Below, piece after piece: positions 1 through 11,300 of a stretch of 52,640 nucleotides of DNA. Below the pieces are notes generated by a model that was given only the letters and a program-made list of their open reading frames with translations, did not search any database and was not told where the DNA came from. Source of the stretch: an uncultured Opitutia bacterium (GTDB taxonomy: Bacteria > Verrucomicrobiota > Verrucomicrobiia > Opitutales > Opitutaceae); NCBI GenBank assembly GCA_903859715.1, contig CAIONS010000039.1, positions 1-52,640 of the forward strand. Direction: 5' to 3'. Made by a program: the position numbers and the translations under genes. Each line of letters starts with the position of its first letter. The stretch's first letter is position 1.

Positions 1-6
1 CTGCAG

Positions 7-231
7 GCTGGAGAAAGGAGAAGGGAGAAGGGATGAGCAGAGTTTGAAATGTTGGTGGGGCGCTTTCACTCCGCTTCGAAAGGTAGGGCGAGTTGTCCCC
101 AACGAGCCGCCACGGTCACGGCTCATCCGGAGGATTCGCCCTACCAGTGGATGAACGCGGGGTCTGGGCACCCCGCCCACATTTACGGCTCTACGAATCC
201 CTGCTCCTTTCTCCCTGCTCCCTTCTCCAGC
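7..231. repeat. Inverted repeat (GGAGAAGG family), outer element
   Basis: A purine-rich left arm (7-42, containing GGAGAAAGGAGAAGGGAGAA) is matched by a pyrimidine-rich right arm (199-231, containing CCTTTCTCCCTGCTCCCTTC). A second, unrelated inverted repeat (82-145) lies between the arms. Together with the hairpin at 233-266 this accounts for the gene-free stretch in front of argH. I see no promoter that stands out. Confidence 0.7.
82..145. repeat. Inverted repeat, GTAGGGCG family (nested)
   Basis: Ends read GGTAGGGCGA (82-91) and TCGCCCTACC (136-145), perfectly complementary. This family recurs at 6767-6846, 26703-26765, 39670-39733 and, as a half element, 49711-49736. Here it sits inside the 7-231 element. 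Confidence 0.75.
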
Positions 232-232
232 A

Positions 233-266
233 CCGTCCCGCTTCGCGCTTGCGCGCAGCGGGACGG
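233..266. repeat. Short hairpin before argH
   Basis: A perfect 10-bp stem CCGTCCCGCT / AGCGGGACGG encloses a GC-rich loop containing GCGCTTGCGCGC. It ends 20 nt before the argH ATG, so it could affect argH translation. No T-run follows, so it is not a typical terminator. The loop core resembles the hairpin after pyrD at 52412-52431. Confidence 0.6.
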
Positions 267-286
267 CGCCGTCTGCTCCCGGTGTC

Positions 287-1687
287 ATGGCCAAAGCCTC
301 CCAAGCGACCTGGGGCGGCCGCTTCACCGCGGGTCCCGCCGAATTAATGCTGCAGTTCAGCGAGTCCGTCTCGTTCGACCGCCGCCTGGCGCCGTTCGAC
401 ATCGTGGGCAGCAAGGCCCACTCGGCCATGCTCGCGCACGTCGGCCTCATCACCGCCAAGGAATGCGACGCCATCCACGCCGGGCTCGATGCCATCCTGG
501 CCGAGATCGCGGCGGGCAAGTTTGCCTGGGACACCAAGCTCGAGGACGTTCACATGAACATCGAGCAGGCGCTGACGAAACGCGTGGCCGCCGCGGCCAA
601 GCTGCACACGGCGCGGAGCCGGAATGACCAGATCGCGACCGACATGCGGCTGTGGTTCAAATTTGCCTGCGGCGTCCTCGCCGAAAAAATCGCCGGCGCC
701 GAGTGCGCGCTGCTGACTGTGGCCGGCGCGAACCGCGACATTCTCATCCCCGGTTACACGCACCTGCAGCGGGCGCAGCCGGTGTACCTGGCGCATCATC
801 TGTTCGCGTGGCTCGAGATGCTCGACCGCGACCGCGCGCGCTTCGCCGGCGTGGCGGCGCATGCCAACTGGTGCCCGCTCGGCTCCGGGGCGATTGCCGG
901 CACCACGCTGCCGATCGACCGCGAGTTTACGGCTGTGGCGCTGGGCTTCACCGACGCCAAGGGCCGGCCGCAGGTCACGCAGAACTCCATGGACACCGTC
1001 GCCGACCGCGATGTCTTCATCGAGTTCGCGACGGCATGCGCGTTGTTTGGCGTGCACTTGTCGCGCATCGCCGAGGACCTGATCCTGTGGAGCAGCGCGG
1101 AATTCAAATTCGTGGAGTTGTCCGACGCCTTCTGCACCGGCTCGTCGCTGATGCCGCAGAAGAAGAATCCCGACGCGTGCGAACTGCTGCGGGGCAAGTC
1201 CGCGCGGCTGCAGGGCAACCTGCACACGCTGCTCACGCTCACGAAGGGCCTGCCGCTGACCTACAACCGCGACCTGCAGGAGGACAAGCCGCCGGTCTTC
1301 GACAGCTTTGACCAGACTGCGCTGTGCGCCGATGTGCTGGCGGGCGTGCTGGGCGGGATGACGTTTTACCGGGAGCGCTGCGCCGCCGCGGTGGCCGACC
1401 CGGCGCTGCTAGCGACGGACCTGGCGGATTATCTCGTGCTCAAGGGCGTGCCCTTCCGCGAGGCGCATCATGCCGTGGGCGCGGTGGTGCGGCTGGCCGA
1501 GAAAAATACGATCCGCCTCGACCAGATTCCGACCGAGGAAGTGCAGAAAGTGCACGCCGCCTTCGGCCCGGACTGGGTGCAGGTCTTTGATCCGTTGCGC
1601 GCGCTGGCGAAGCGTACCGGCACCGGCATGCCCGGGCCGGCGCAGCTGACGAAACAGTTCAATCGCTGGAAGCGGCTGCTGAAGTAG
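287..1687 (+). CDS. argH: Argininosuccinate lyase
   Basis: Cytosolic enzyme that splits argininosuccinate into arginine and fumarate, the last step of arginine synthesis. The protein has 466 residues, the usual length. The fumarase/aspartase-superfamily signature [12 protein letters not shown] is at about residues 285-296 and contains the flexible-loop catalytic serine region. HTARSRNDQ near residue 107 and [10 protein letters not shown] near 156 are further ASL blocks. The ATG at 287 gives [13 protein letters not shown], matching the conserved WGGRF opening of the family. There is no Shine-Dalgarno sequence. No other arginine genes are adjacent. The next gene is separated by a repeat arm rather than being in an obvious operon. 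Confidence 0.97.
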   Translation: MAKASQATWGGRFTAGPAELMLQFSESVSFDRRLAPFDIVGSKAHSAMLAHVGLITAKECDAIHAGLDAILAEIAAGKFAWDTKLEDVHMNIEQALTKRVAAAAKLHTARSRNDQIATDMRLWFKFACGVLAEKIAGAECALLTVAGANRDILIPGYTHLQRAQPVYLAHHLFAWLEMLDRDRARFAGVAAHANWCPLGSGAIAGTTLPIDREFTAVALGFTDAKGRPQVTQNSMDTVADRDVFIEFATACALFGVHLSRIAEDLILWSSAEFKFVELSDAFCTGSSLMPQKKNPDACELLRGKSARLQGNLHTLLTLTKGLPLTYNRDLQEDKPPVFDSFDQTALCADVLAGVLGGMTFYRERCAAAVADPALLATDLADYLVLKGVPFREAHHAVGAVVRLAEKNTIRLDQIPTEEVQKVHAAFGPDWVQVFDPLRALAKRTGTGMPGPAQLTKQFNRWKRLLK

Positions 1688-1695
1688 GATTTTTT

Positions 1696-2143
1696 ATCGC
1701 GGAAGCGCGGAGAAGCGGAAGCGCGGATTCGATCCCATGGAATTGATTGAGGCGGAGCTCTCAGGCCGGATTATCGGCTGCTGTATGCGGGTGCATCAGG
1801 TGCTCGGGCCCGGATTTCTGGAGAAAGTCTATGAGGAGGCGCAGGCCATTGAATTGGCCAAGACGGGTCTGGCCTTTGAACGGCAGAAGACCGTGGTACT
1901 TTTGTATGACGGGAAGCCGGTGAGGGAGCACCGGTTGGATTATTTGATCAGTGCGCGTGTCGTCCTCGAACTGAAAGCCTGCAAAGAAATCGAGGATATC
2001 CATCTGGCGACGGCGCGCTCTTATTTGAAGGCCACGAATTTGCCGCTGGCGCTGGTCGTGAATTTCGCCAAACCGACACTCGAAATCCGGCGGATTGTCC
2101 TCTCGCATTGATTCCGCGCTTCCTCCCTTCCGCGTTTCCGCGA
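1696..2143. repeat. Inverted-repeat unit enclosing the GxxExxY gene
   Basis: The left arm 1696-1726 begins ATCGCGGAAGCGCGG. The right arm 2113-2143 ends CGCGTTTCCGCGAT. By eye the 31-nt arms are complementary at 26 of 31 positions. They tightly frame the GxxExxY gene: the left arm ends 10 nt before its ATG and the right arm begins 1 nt after its stop. A gene-free relative at 23972-24059 has a left arm identical to the inverted right arm here at 29 of 31 positions. Confidence 0.8.
1737..2111 (+). CDS. GxxExxY protein, PD-(D/E)XK nuclease-like
   Basis: A 124-residue protein of the GxxExxY family, which is placed in the PD-(D/E)XK nuclease superfamily. The name-giving motif is G26-F-L-E29-K-V-Y32, within HQVLGPGFLEKVYEEA. 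The probable nuclease core is D68 (RLDYLI) followed by E78-x-K80 (LELKA), the spacing expected for PD-(D/E)XK folds. An amphipathic stretch (ATARSYLKATNLPLALVVNF) follows and matches the expected C-terminal helix/strand. The biological role of the family is not established as far as I know. The start ATG has no Shine-Dalgarno sequence but follows ATCCC. The gene is flanked by 31-nt inverted repeats and appears to be part of that repeat unit rather than of an operon with argH or mutL. Catalytic activity is inferred only. Confidence 0.88.
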   Translation: MELIEAELSGRIIGCCMRVHQVLGPGFLEKVYEEAQAIELAKTGLAFERQKTVVLLYDGKPVREHRLDYLISARVVLELKACKEIEDIHLATARSYLKATNLPLALVVNFAKPTLEIRRIVLSH

Positions 2144-2159
2144 TCCTTCCGAAGCCTTC

Positions 2160-4010
2160 ATGTCCAAAGTCCGCATTCTCACTGACCGGGTTGCCAACCA
2201 GATTGCCGCGGGCGAGGTGATCGAGCGCCCGGCTGCGGTGGTGAAGGAACTCGTGGAGAACGCCCTCGACGCCGGCGCCACCCGCATCGAGGTCGAGTTC
2301 CGCCATGGCGGCCGCTCGCTTATGCGGGTCGAGGACAACGGTTCCGGCATGGCGCGGGATGACGCACTGCTCGCCCTCGAGCGCCACGCTACCAGCAAGA
2401 TCGCCGAGGCGTCCGATCTCGACCGGCTGGCCAGCTACGGGTTTCGCGGCGAGGCGCTGCCGTCGATCGCGAGCGTGTCGCGCTTTGAGCTGCAGACGCG
2501 CGAAGCGGCCAGCGACGCGGGCACGGAGATCCTGGTCAACGGCGGCAAATTCGTCCACGTGCGCGACTGCGGCCGGCCGGTCGGCACGCGCATCGAGGTC
2601 ACGCACCTGTTCAACTCGGTCCCGGCGCGCCGGAAATTCCTGAAGACGGACCAGACCGAGGCGGCGCATATCATCCAGTGCGTGCGGCTTTACGCGCTGG
2701 CCTGCCCGCAGACGGCCTTCACCCTGGTTGAGGACGGCCGCGTGATTTTCCGCTCGCCCGAGTGTGCGACCCTGCTCGAGCGCGTCGCGGAGATCTTTGG
2801 CCGGCAGACCGCCGAGGCACTGGTGCCGCTGGAAGCGGGCGAGACGGGCGTGCGGTTGAGCGGGCTGATCGGCCGGCCGGGCGTCGGCCGGGCGACGCGG
2901 CACGAGATGATCGTGTTCGTGAACCAGCGGCCGGTGGACAGCCGCACGCTGAACTACGCATTGATCGAGAGCTACCACGAGTCGCTGCCGAAGGGCCGCT
3001 ACCCGCTCGCGTTCGTGTTCTTCGAATGCGACCCGGCGGCCGTCGATGTGAACGTGCACCCGGCCAAGCGCGAAGTCCGCTTCCGCAGCGAGCCGGCCGT
3101 GCGCGCGTTTGTGATCCGCAGCGTGCTGCAGAGACTGCGGGAGATTTCGGATTCCCACCTTCGCCAAGGCTTCGGCGGGCAAGCCGGAAACAGGAAACCG
3201 GACGGAGCGATTGCGGATTTCGGATACCGGAAACCGGAGAGTAATTTGTCCGCACCGGTGGCGCCATTGCAGGGTGGGACTGCGCCGCGACTGGCCGGGC
3301 AGGTTGGGCCGATTCCGTTTGTTGCGCCTGCCATGCCCCTCCAGCGCGTTGAAGGCAACGCGCTCCACCCGCAACCCGTCGCGGCGCCGACGCCTGCGTC
3401 CGGACCCAATCCGGTCTCCGGTCTCCGCAATCCGCAATTGGGCTGGCGTTTCATTGGGCTGGCCCACGGGAATTACGTTTTGTTTGAGACGGCCGTGGGC
3501 GTCGTGCTGCTGGACCGCCGGGCGGCCCATGAACGCGTGTGGTTTGAGCGGCTGCAGGAGCAGTTCCGGGCGGGTGCGGTGCCGAGCCAGCGATTGTTGC
3601 TGCCGGTGCCCATGGAGCTGGACCCGATCATGACGGCGCTGCTGCTCGACCGGCTCGCGTTTCTCAATGCCCACGGCTTTGAGATTGGGGAGTTCGGCCG
3701 GAATTTCTTCCGCGTCGAGTCGGTGCCCACTTGGATGGAGCCGGCGGACGCCGAGCCTTTCCTGCGGGACCTGCTGGGCGCCTTCCGCGAGGGCCGGGTG
3801 CCGGATAAGAACACGGATCTGGCCCGCGAGGACCTGGCGCGTCTTGCCGCCGCCAAGGCCATCCGGCTGCCAGCCACAGCGACCGAAACGGAGCTGCAGG
3901 CCCTGGTCGCCCAGCTGTTCGCGACCCGCACGCCGCTCACGAACCCGGCCGGCCGGCCGACCTACATCGAGTTACAGCATGGTGAGCTCGCGCGGCGGTT
4001 TCAGAGGTAG
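2160..4010 (+). CDS. mutL: DNA mismatch repair protein MutL
   Basis: MutL links mismatch recognition by MutS to downstream repair. The N-terminal GHKL ATPase is intact: NQIAAGEVIERPAAVVKEL (about residues 13-31), ENALDAGA with the catalytic Glu, DNGSGM, GFRGEALPSI and the FNSVPARRKFLK region. A transducer domain follows to about residue 320. The linker (about 325-430) has unusual composition and contains sequence shared with intergenic repeats elsewhere in the window. The C-terminal dimerization domain is present, but the endonuclease motifs are lost: DQHAxxExxxxE appears as DRRAAHERVWFE (from D452), the ACHGAI block as AAAKAI, and CPHGRP as NPAGRP. The protein is therefore probably not a nicking MutL. 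At 616 residues its length is normal. Confidence 0.96.
   Translation: MSKVRILTDRVANQIAAGEVIERPAAVVKELVENALDAGATRIEVEFRHGGRSLMRVEDNGSGMARDDALLALERHATSKIAEASDLDRLASYGFRGEALPSIASVSRFELQTREAASDAGTEILVNGGKFVHVRDCGRPVGTRIEVTHLFNSVPARRKFLKTDQTEAAHIIQCVRLYALACPQTAFTLVEDGRVIFRSPECATLLERVAEIFGRQTAEALVPLEAGETGVRLSGLIGRPGVGRATRHEMIVFVNQRPVDSRTLNYALIESYHESLPKGRYPLAFVFFECDPAAVDVNVHPAKREVRFRSEPAVRAFVIRSVLQRLREISDSHLRQGFGGQAGNRKPDGAIADFGYRKPESNLSAPVAPLQGGTAPRLAGQVGPIPFVAPAMPLQRVEGNALHPQPVAAPTPASGPNPVSGLRNPQLGWRFIGLAHGNYVLFETAVGVVLLDRRAAHERVWFERLQEQFRAGAVPSQRLLLPVPMELDPIMTALLLDRLAFLNAHGFEIGEFGRNFFRVESVPTWMEPADAEPFLRDLLGAFREGRVPDKNTDLAREDLARLAAAKAIRLPATATETELQALVAQLFATRTPLTNPAGRPTYIELQHGELARRFQR
3142..3438. 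repeat. Repeat-derived sequence within the mutL linker
   Basis: Positions 3207-3230 match 46800-46823 (just upstream of thrS) exactly over 24 nt. Positions 3209-3240 and 3411-3438 form an inverted repeat built from CCGGA/GCGGATT units. Positions 3343-3369, read in reverse, match the intergenic repeat at 12801-12827 at 24 of 27 positions. CTTCGCCAAGGCTTCGGCGG (3160-3179) also looks repeat-like. The reading frame stays open through the whole block, so the repeats have become mutL linker codons. Confidence 0.75.
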
Positions 4011-4013
4011 TTA

Positions 4014-4124
4014 GGCAATGAGCTTAAAGCGGTAGGCTTTAGGCTGTAAGCGATAGGCGAAGTAACCGGTTTGTTGCTGGCGGTGGATTGCCGCCTAAAG
4101 CTTAAAGCCTACAGCCTATTGCCC
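4014..4124. repeat. Inverted repeat (CTTAAAGCCTACAGCC family)
   Basis: The left arm (4014-4060) contains GCTTAAAGC and TAGGCTTTAGGCTGTA. The right arm (4091-4124) contains GCTTAAAGCCTACAGCCTAT. It fills most of the mutL-glgP gap and begins 3 nt after the mutL stop. The remaining ~70 nt before glgP show no recognizable signal. Confidence 0.65.
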
Positions 4125-4194
4125 ACCGCCAAAAAATAGACGTGCCTAGCGCCGGTGCTGGCACGAATCTTGGTTCCCTTCCCGTACCTTTCCC

Positions 4195-6708
<2,514 letters not shown>

Positions 6709-6737
6709 GCCCGGATTAAACGCGAAGGGGCAAAGGC

Positions 6738-6879
6738 GGTAGCAGCCGACGTAAGGAGGCTGGGGTGGTAGGGCGGCGTCTTTGACCCGCCCTCTTGCAC
6801 GTCGCGCCGGAATCGAACCGGAAGGCAGGTCGAAGACCTGCCCTACTTTCAAACCCAGCCTCCTTACGTCGGCTGCTAC
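6738..6879. repeat. Inverted repeat, GTAGCAGCCGACGT family, outer element
   Basis: Left arm GGTAGCAGCCGACGTAAGGA… (6738-6764) and right arm …CCTTACGTCGGCTGCTAC (6854-6879) are nearly perfectly complementary. A GTAGGGCG-family element (6767-6846) is nested inside. It lies in the convergent gap between glgP and the efflux operon. Other copies are at 23286-23357, 35011-35265 and, as a half copy, 33043-33067. Confidence 0.85.
6767..6846. repeat. Inverted repeat, GTAGGGCG family (nested)
   Basis: Begins GGTAGGGCGGCGTC and ends GACCTGCCCTAC, with internal GACCCGCCCT and GGCAGGTC. It is inserted between the arms of the GTAGCAG element at 6738-6879. Confidence 0.75.
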
Positions 6880-6894
6880 TGGCGGGACCAACGC

Positions 6895-8325
6895 TTATTT
6901 CGGCCCGGCCCAGGCGGCGGTGTCCTTCAGGTTCCAGCCGCCGCCGAGTGCCTGGTAGAGTTGGACGATCACCGTGAGTTCGTCGCGGCGGGTTTGGGCC
7001 AGCGACACCTCGGCCGGAAACAGCTGCTGCTGGGCTTGCAGCACCTCGTAATAGCCGGCTTTGCCGGCGGTGTAGCGCTGGGTCGCCACCTTGAGGGCAT
7101 CCTCGTACGCATACACGGCGCGCTCCTGCTGCACCCGCACCTCGGCGAGCTTCTGGCGGGAGACGAGGGCATCGGCGACTTCGGCAAACGCATTCAGGGC
7201 GGTCTGCTGGTACTGCAGTTTCGCCTGCTCCCACGCCGCCTTCGCCTGGTCGTACTGACCATGCAGTCCGCCGCCTTGGAAAAGCGGGCCGGTGGCCGAG
7301 GCGCCCACTGACCAAAGGCCGGCCTGCCGGGAAGTAAGATTGTCCAGCTGGGGACTCACAGCCCCGAGGATCGCGCTCAGGCCGATCTTGGGCAGAAATC
7401 CACCCACCGTGACACCGATGCCGGCATTGGCCGCCTGAGCGGCGGCCTCCGCCTGACGCACGTCAGGGCGACGCTCAAGGAGTTCGGAGGGCAGGCCGGC
7501 GGGTACGTCGGGCGGGAGTGCCTGGTCCAGCAGATGCGGGCCCCGGATGATCGCCCCGGGACTGCGGCCGAGCAGGACACTGAGCTGATTTTCCTTCATC
7601 GCGATCTGGCGTTCGAGCGCGGGCACCCGCGCGGCGCTCGCGGCCATGGCCGCCTCGGCGCTGGCGGTCTCGAGCCGCGAGGCGACGCCGCCTTCCAGCC
7701 GCTGGTTAAACAGTTTCAGGCTGTCGCCGAAGGATTCGGTGGCGTGTTGCGCAATCTGCAGTTCCTCGTCGAGCTCCTGGAGCTGGAAGTAGCCCGTGGC
7801 AACCTGGCTCACGAGGCTGAGCAGGACTCCGCGCCGGGCCTCTTCCGAGGCGAGATACTGGGCGCGGGCCGCTTCATCGAGCCGGCGGACGCGACCCCAC
7901 AGGTCGAGTTCCCACGCGGCGGCCAGATAGCCGTCGAAGCCGTCGGCTGTCGCACCATTCCCCTGCGTGTAGGCATTGCCGAGCTGGGCGTTGCGGCCGC
8001 GGTCCGCGTTGGCGGCGTAACCGAGCCCGGGAAAGCGCTGCCCGTGGATCTGCGCGGCGATGGCCTGGGCCTGCTCGACCCGCGCGGCCGCGATGCGTGC
8101 GTCAAATCCGTCGGCCAGGGCCACCCGGATCAAATTCTTCAGCTTCTCATCCTGGTAGATGTCCCACCACGCGGCATCGGCGAACGAGCGATCCGTGGCA
8201 GGTGCGGGTTCGATGCGGAACGCCGGCGGTGCATCCACGGCGGGACGCTTGTAATCGGGCCCGATCGCGCAGCCGGCCAGCAACAGGAAAGCCGGAACCG
8301 CACCGATTTTCGTCCAAGGATTCAT
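6895..8325 (-). CDS. Efflux RND outer-membrane lipoprotein (OprM/NodT family)
   Basis: Trimeric outer-membrane channel that completes a tripartite RND pump. With the ATG at 8325 the protein has 476 residues. A short signal peptide ends in the lipobox LLAGC, followed by AIGPDYKRPAVDAP, the classic N-terminus of OprM-type channels. Two internally repeated TolC-like halves with long Ala/Gln-rich helices follow (AARVEQAQAIAAQIHGQR; ELLERRPDVRQAEAAAQAAN). A TTG codon at 8337 overlapping the pump stop would give four more residues; the ATG gives the cleaner signal peptide. It is the third gene of the minus-strand operon, 8 nt after the pump gene. Substrate unknown. Confidence 0.93.
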   Translation of the reverse strand: MNPWTKIGAVPAFLLLAGCAIGPDYKRPAVDAPPAFRIEPAPATDRSFADAAWWDIYQDEKLKNLIRVALADGFDARIAAARVEQAQAIAAQIHGQRFPGLGYAANADRGRNAQLGNAYTQGNGATADGFDGYLAAAWELDLWGRVRRLDEAARAQYLASEEARRGVLLSLVSQVATGYFQLQELDEELQIAQHATESFGDSLKLFNQRLEGGVASRLETASAEAAMAASAARVPALERQIAMKENQLSVLLGRSPGAIIRGPHLLDQALPPDVPAGLPSELLERRPDVRQAEAAAQAANAGIGVTVGGFLPKIGLSAILGAVSPQLDNLTSRQAGLWSVGASATGPLFQGGGLHGQYDQAKAAWEQAKLQYQQTALNAFAEVADALVSRQKLAEVRVQQERAVYAYEDALKVATQRYTAGKAGYYEVLQAQQQLFPAEVSLAQTRRDELTVIVQLYQALGGGWNLKDTAAWAGPK

Positions 8326-8333
8326 GACGGGTT

Positions 8334-11300
8334 TCAATGGCCGGGCGGCGCCGGGGGAGCGTCGGAAGGAGTGGCGCCGCGGTCAGCGACTGGATGGAGG
8401 GTGCTCTTGTGCGCGCTGTGCGGCTGACCCTTGGTCGCCCACATCTCGATGACGAAGAACGTGACGGGAATCAGGAAGATCGCCAGCGCGCTGGCCGCGA
8501 ACATGCCGCCGATCACGGCGGTGCCCATCACGCGGCGCGCCACGGAGCCCGAGCCGTCCGCCAGCCAGAGGGGAATGCAGCCGAAGATGAAGGCGAGGGA
8601 CGTCATCAGGATGGGCCGCAACCGGATCTTGGCGCCCTCGAGCGCGGCTTCCAGCAGCGGGACGCCGTGTTCATAGCGGGTGCGCGCAAACTCGACGATC
8701 AGGATGGCGTTCTTGGCCGACAACCCGATCAGCATGACGAGGCCGATCTGGGCGAAGACATTGTTCTCCATGTGCCGGGCGAGGAGGGTCGCATAGGCGC
8801 CGAACACCGCGACCGGTACGCCGAGCAGGACGCTGAACGGCAGCGACCAGCTTTCGTAAAGCGCGGCGAGAATCAGAAAGACGAAGAGCAGGGAGAGCCC
8901 GAAGATCGCGGCGGGCGGCACGCCCTCCTGCGCCTTCTTTTCCTGGAACGACATGCCGATGTAATCGAAGCCCATCTCGCGCGGCATCGTCTGGGCGAAC
9001 ACCTCCTCGAGGGCTTGGTTCGCCTGGTTGGAGCTGTAGCCGGGCGCCGCCGCGCCGTTGATCTGCGCGCTGCGGTACAGGTTGTAGCGCATGGTGAATT
9101 CCGGCCCGAGGCGGTTCTCGACAGTGGTCAGGGTCGACAGCGGGACCATGGTGCCGGCCCGGTTGCGGACATAATAGCTGCCGAGCTTGTCGGGACTGTT
9201 GCGGTATTCGCCCTCCGCCGCGACGTACACCTGCCACTGGCGGCCGAAGCGGTTGAAGTAATTCACGAACGCCCCGCCCATGAAGGTCTGGAGGGTCTTG
9301 TAGACATCGGCCAGCGCGACGCCCTGCTTCAGGACCTTGTCACGGTCCACATTCACGAAAATCTGTGGCACGGACGGCAGGAATGTCGTCGTAAGCCCGG
9401 CAATCTCCGGCCGTTTGGCCGCCGCGGCCATGAATTTGCTCACATTGCTGGCGAGGAAGGCGACATCGCGGCCGGCCCGGTCCTCGAGCACAAAAGTGAA
9501 ACCGCCGGCGGTGCCGACGCCCGGGATGGACGGTGGCGAGAAGGCGAACGCCCGGCCCTCCGGGATCTTGGACAGCTCCCGGTTCAGGTGGGCCTTGATC
9601 GCATCGAAGTGCTCGGCCTCGCTGGTCCGTTCGGACCACGGCTTGAAGTTCACGAAGAAGAAGGCGCTGTAGGTGTTGTAGACCGTGCTGAGCAGGCTGA
9701 ACCCGATGACCGACGTGCAGTTCTTCACGCCCGGGGTGGCCTTCATGATCTCCTCGACCTTGCGCGCCACCTCGCTGGTGCGCTGGAGGGAGGAGGCGTT
9801 GGGCAGCTGCAGGCCGACGTACACATAGCCCTGGTCCTCCTCCGGCAGGAACGACGTGGGCAGCTTTTTGCCGAACCAGAGCGCGGCGGCCGCGAAGAGG
9901 GCGAGGAGCACAAAGCTGACCGCGCTCTTGCGGATCAGGTGGCGGGAAATGCCGACGTAGCCTTCCTGCACGCGGCCGAAGGCGCGGTTGAACCAGCTGT
10001 AGAATCCGCCCAGCGGCCCGCGGTTCTGGCCCTTGGGCCGGAGCAGCATCGCGGACAGCGCGGGGCTGAGCGACAGGGCGTTGAACGCCGAGATGATCAC
10101 GGAGATGGCGATCGTCAGGGCGAACTGCTGGTAGAGCCGGCCGGTGATGCCGGGGATGAACGCCGTCGGGATGAACACCGCCGCGAGGATGATCGCGATG
10201 GCCACGACCGGGCCGCCGACCTCCTCCATTGCCTTGAGCGTCGCATCGCGCGGCGAGAGGCCTTCCTCGATGTGATGCTCGACCGCCTCGACGACGACGA
10301 TGGCGTCATCGACCACGAGGCCGATGGCCAGGACGAGGCCGAAGAGCGAGAGTGTGTTCACCGAAAAGCCGAACGCGGGAAACAGGATGAACGTACCGAT
10401 CAGCGACACCGGCACGGCCAGCAGCGGGATGAGTGTCGGGCGCCAGCCCTGCAGGAACACGAAGACGACGAGGATGACCAGCAGCAGCGCCTGCCAGAGC
10501 GTGTTGGAGATTTCCTTCACGCCCTCGGACACCGACTGCGTGGTGTCGAGGCCGACCTCATAATCGAGGCCCTGCGGAAACCGCAGCTTGAGCTTCGCCA
10601 TGGCCTGTTTCACGCCGTTGGCGCAGTCGAGGGCGTTGGAGCCCGGGAGCTGGTAGATCGCAATGATCGCGGACGGCTTGCCGTTGAACCGGCCCATCAC
10701 GTTGTACACCTGGGCGCCGAGCTCGACCCGGGCCACGTCGCGCAGGCGGACGGTGGAGCCGTCGGGATTGGCCCGGATGATGATCGCGCCGAATTCCTCG
10801 GGGGAGGTCAGGCGGCCCTGGGCGCGGACCGAGTAGGTGAAGTCCTGGCCCTTGGGCGCGGGCTCGCCGCCGATCGTGCCGGCGGGATTGACCGTGTTCT
10901 GGCTCTGGATGGCCGTGATGATGTCATTGACCGTGAGGTTGAGTTTCGCGAGCTGGTCGGGCTTGACCCAGTAGCGCATCGCGTACTGCCCGGCGCCGAA
11001 CACCGTGGCGCTGGCGATGCCGGGCACGCGGGTGAGCTGGTCGTTGATGTTGATGTAGGCGTAGTTCGCCAGGAACGTGCTGTCGTAGGAATTGGTCGGC
11101 GAATACAGCGCGACGAGCATCAACGGTGCCGTGAGCTGCTTTTGCACGGTCACGCCGAAGTTCGCCACGTCGACCGGCAGCTGCGGGCCGGCCTGGGTCA
11201 CGCGCATCTGGGTGAGGATCAGGTCGGTGTTCGGGTCCGTGTTGACGTCGAAGTTGGCCGACAACCGCAGCGAGCCGTCGCTGCCGTTGATCGAGAACAT

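Noticed and set aside
1696-2143. Classical insertion sequence or integron cassette around the GxxExxY gene
   Set aside because: No DDE/HUH transposase or integrase motif, no attC-like site and no clear target duplication; the inverted arms are imperfect and match a repeat family instead.
1761-3674. Long minus-strand open frame across the GxxExxY gene and mutL
   Set aside because: Arg/His-rich shadow translation; the two plus-strand genes carry clear family motifs.
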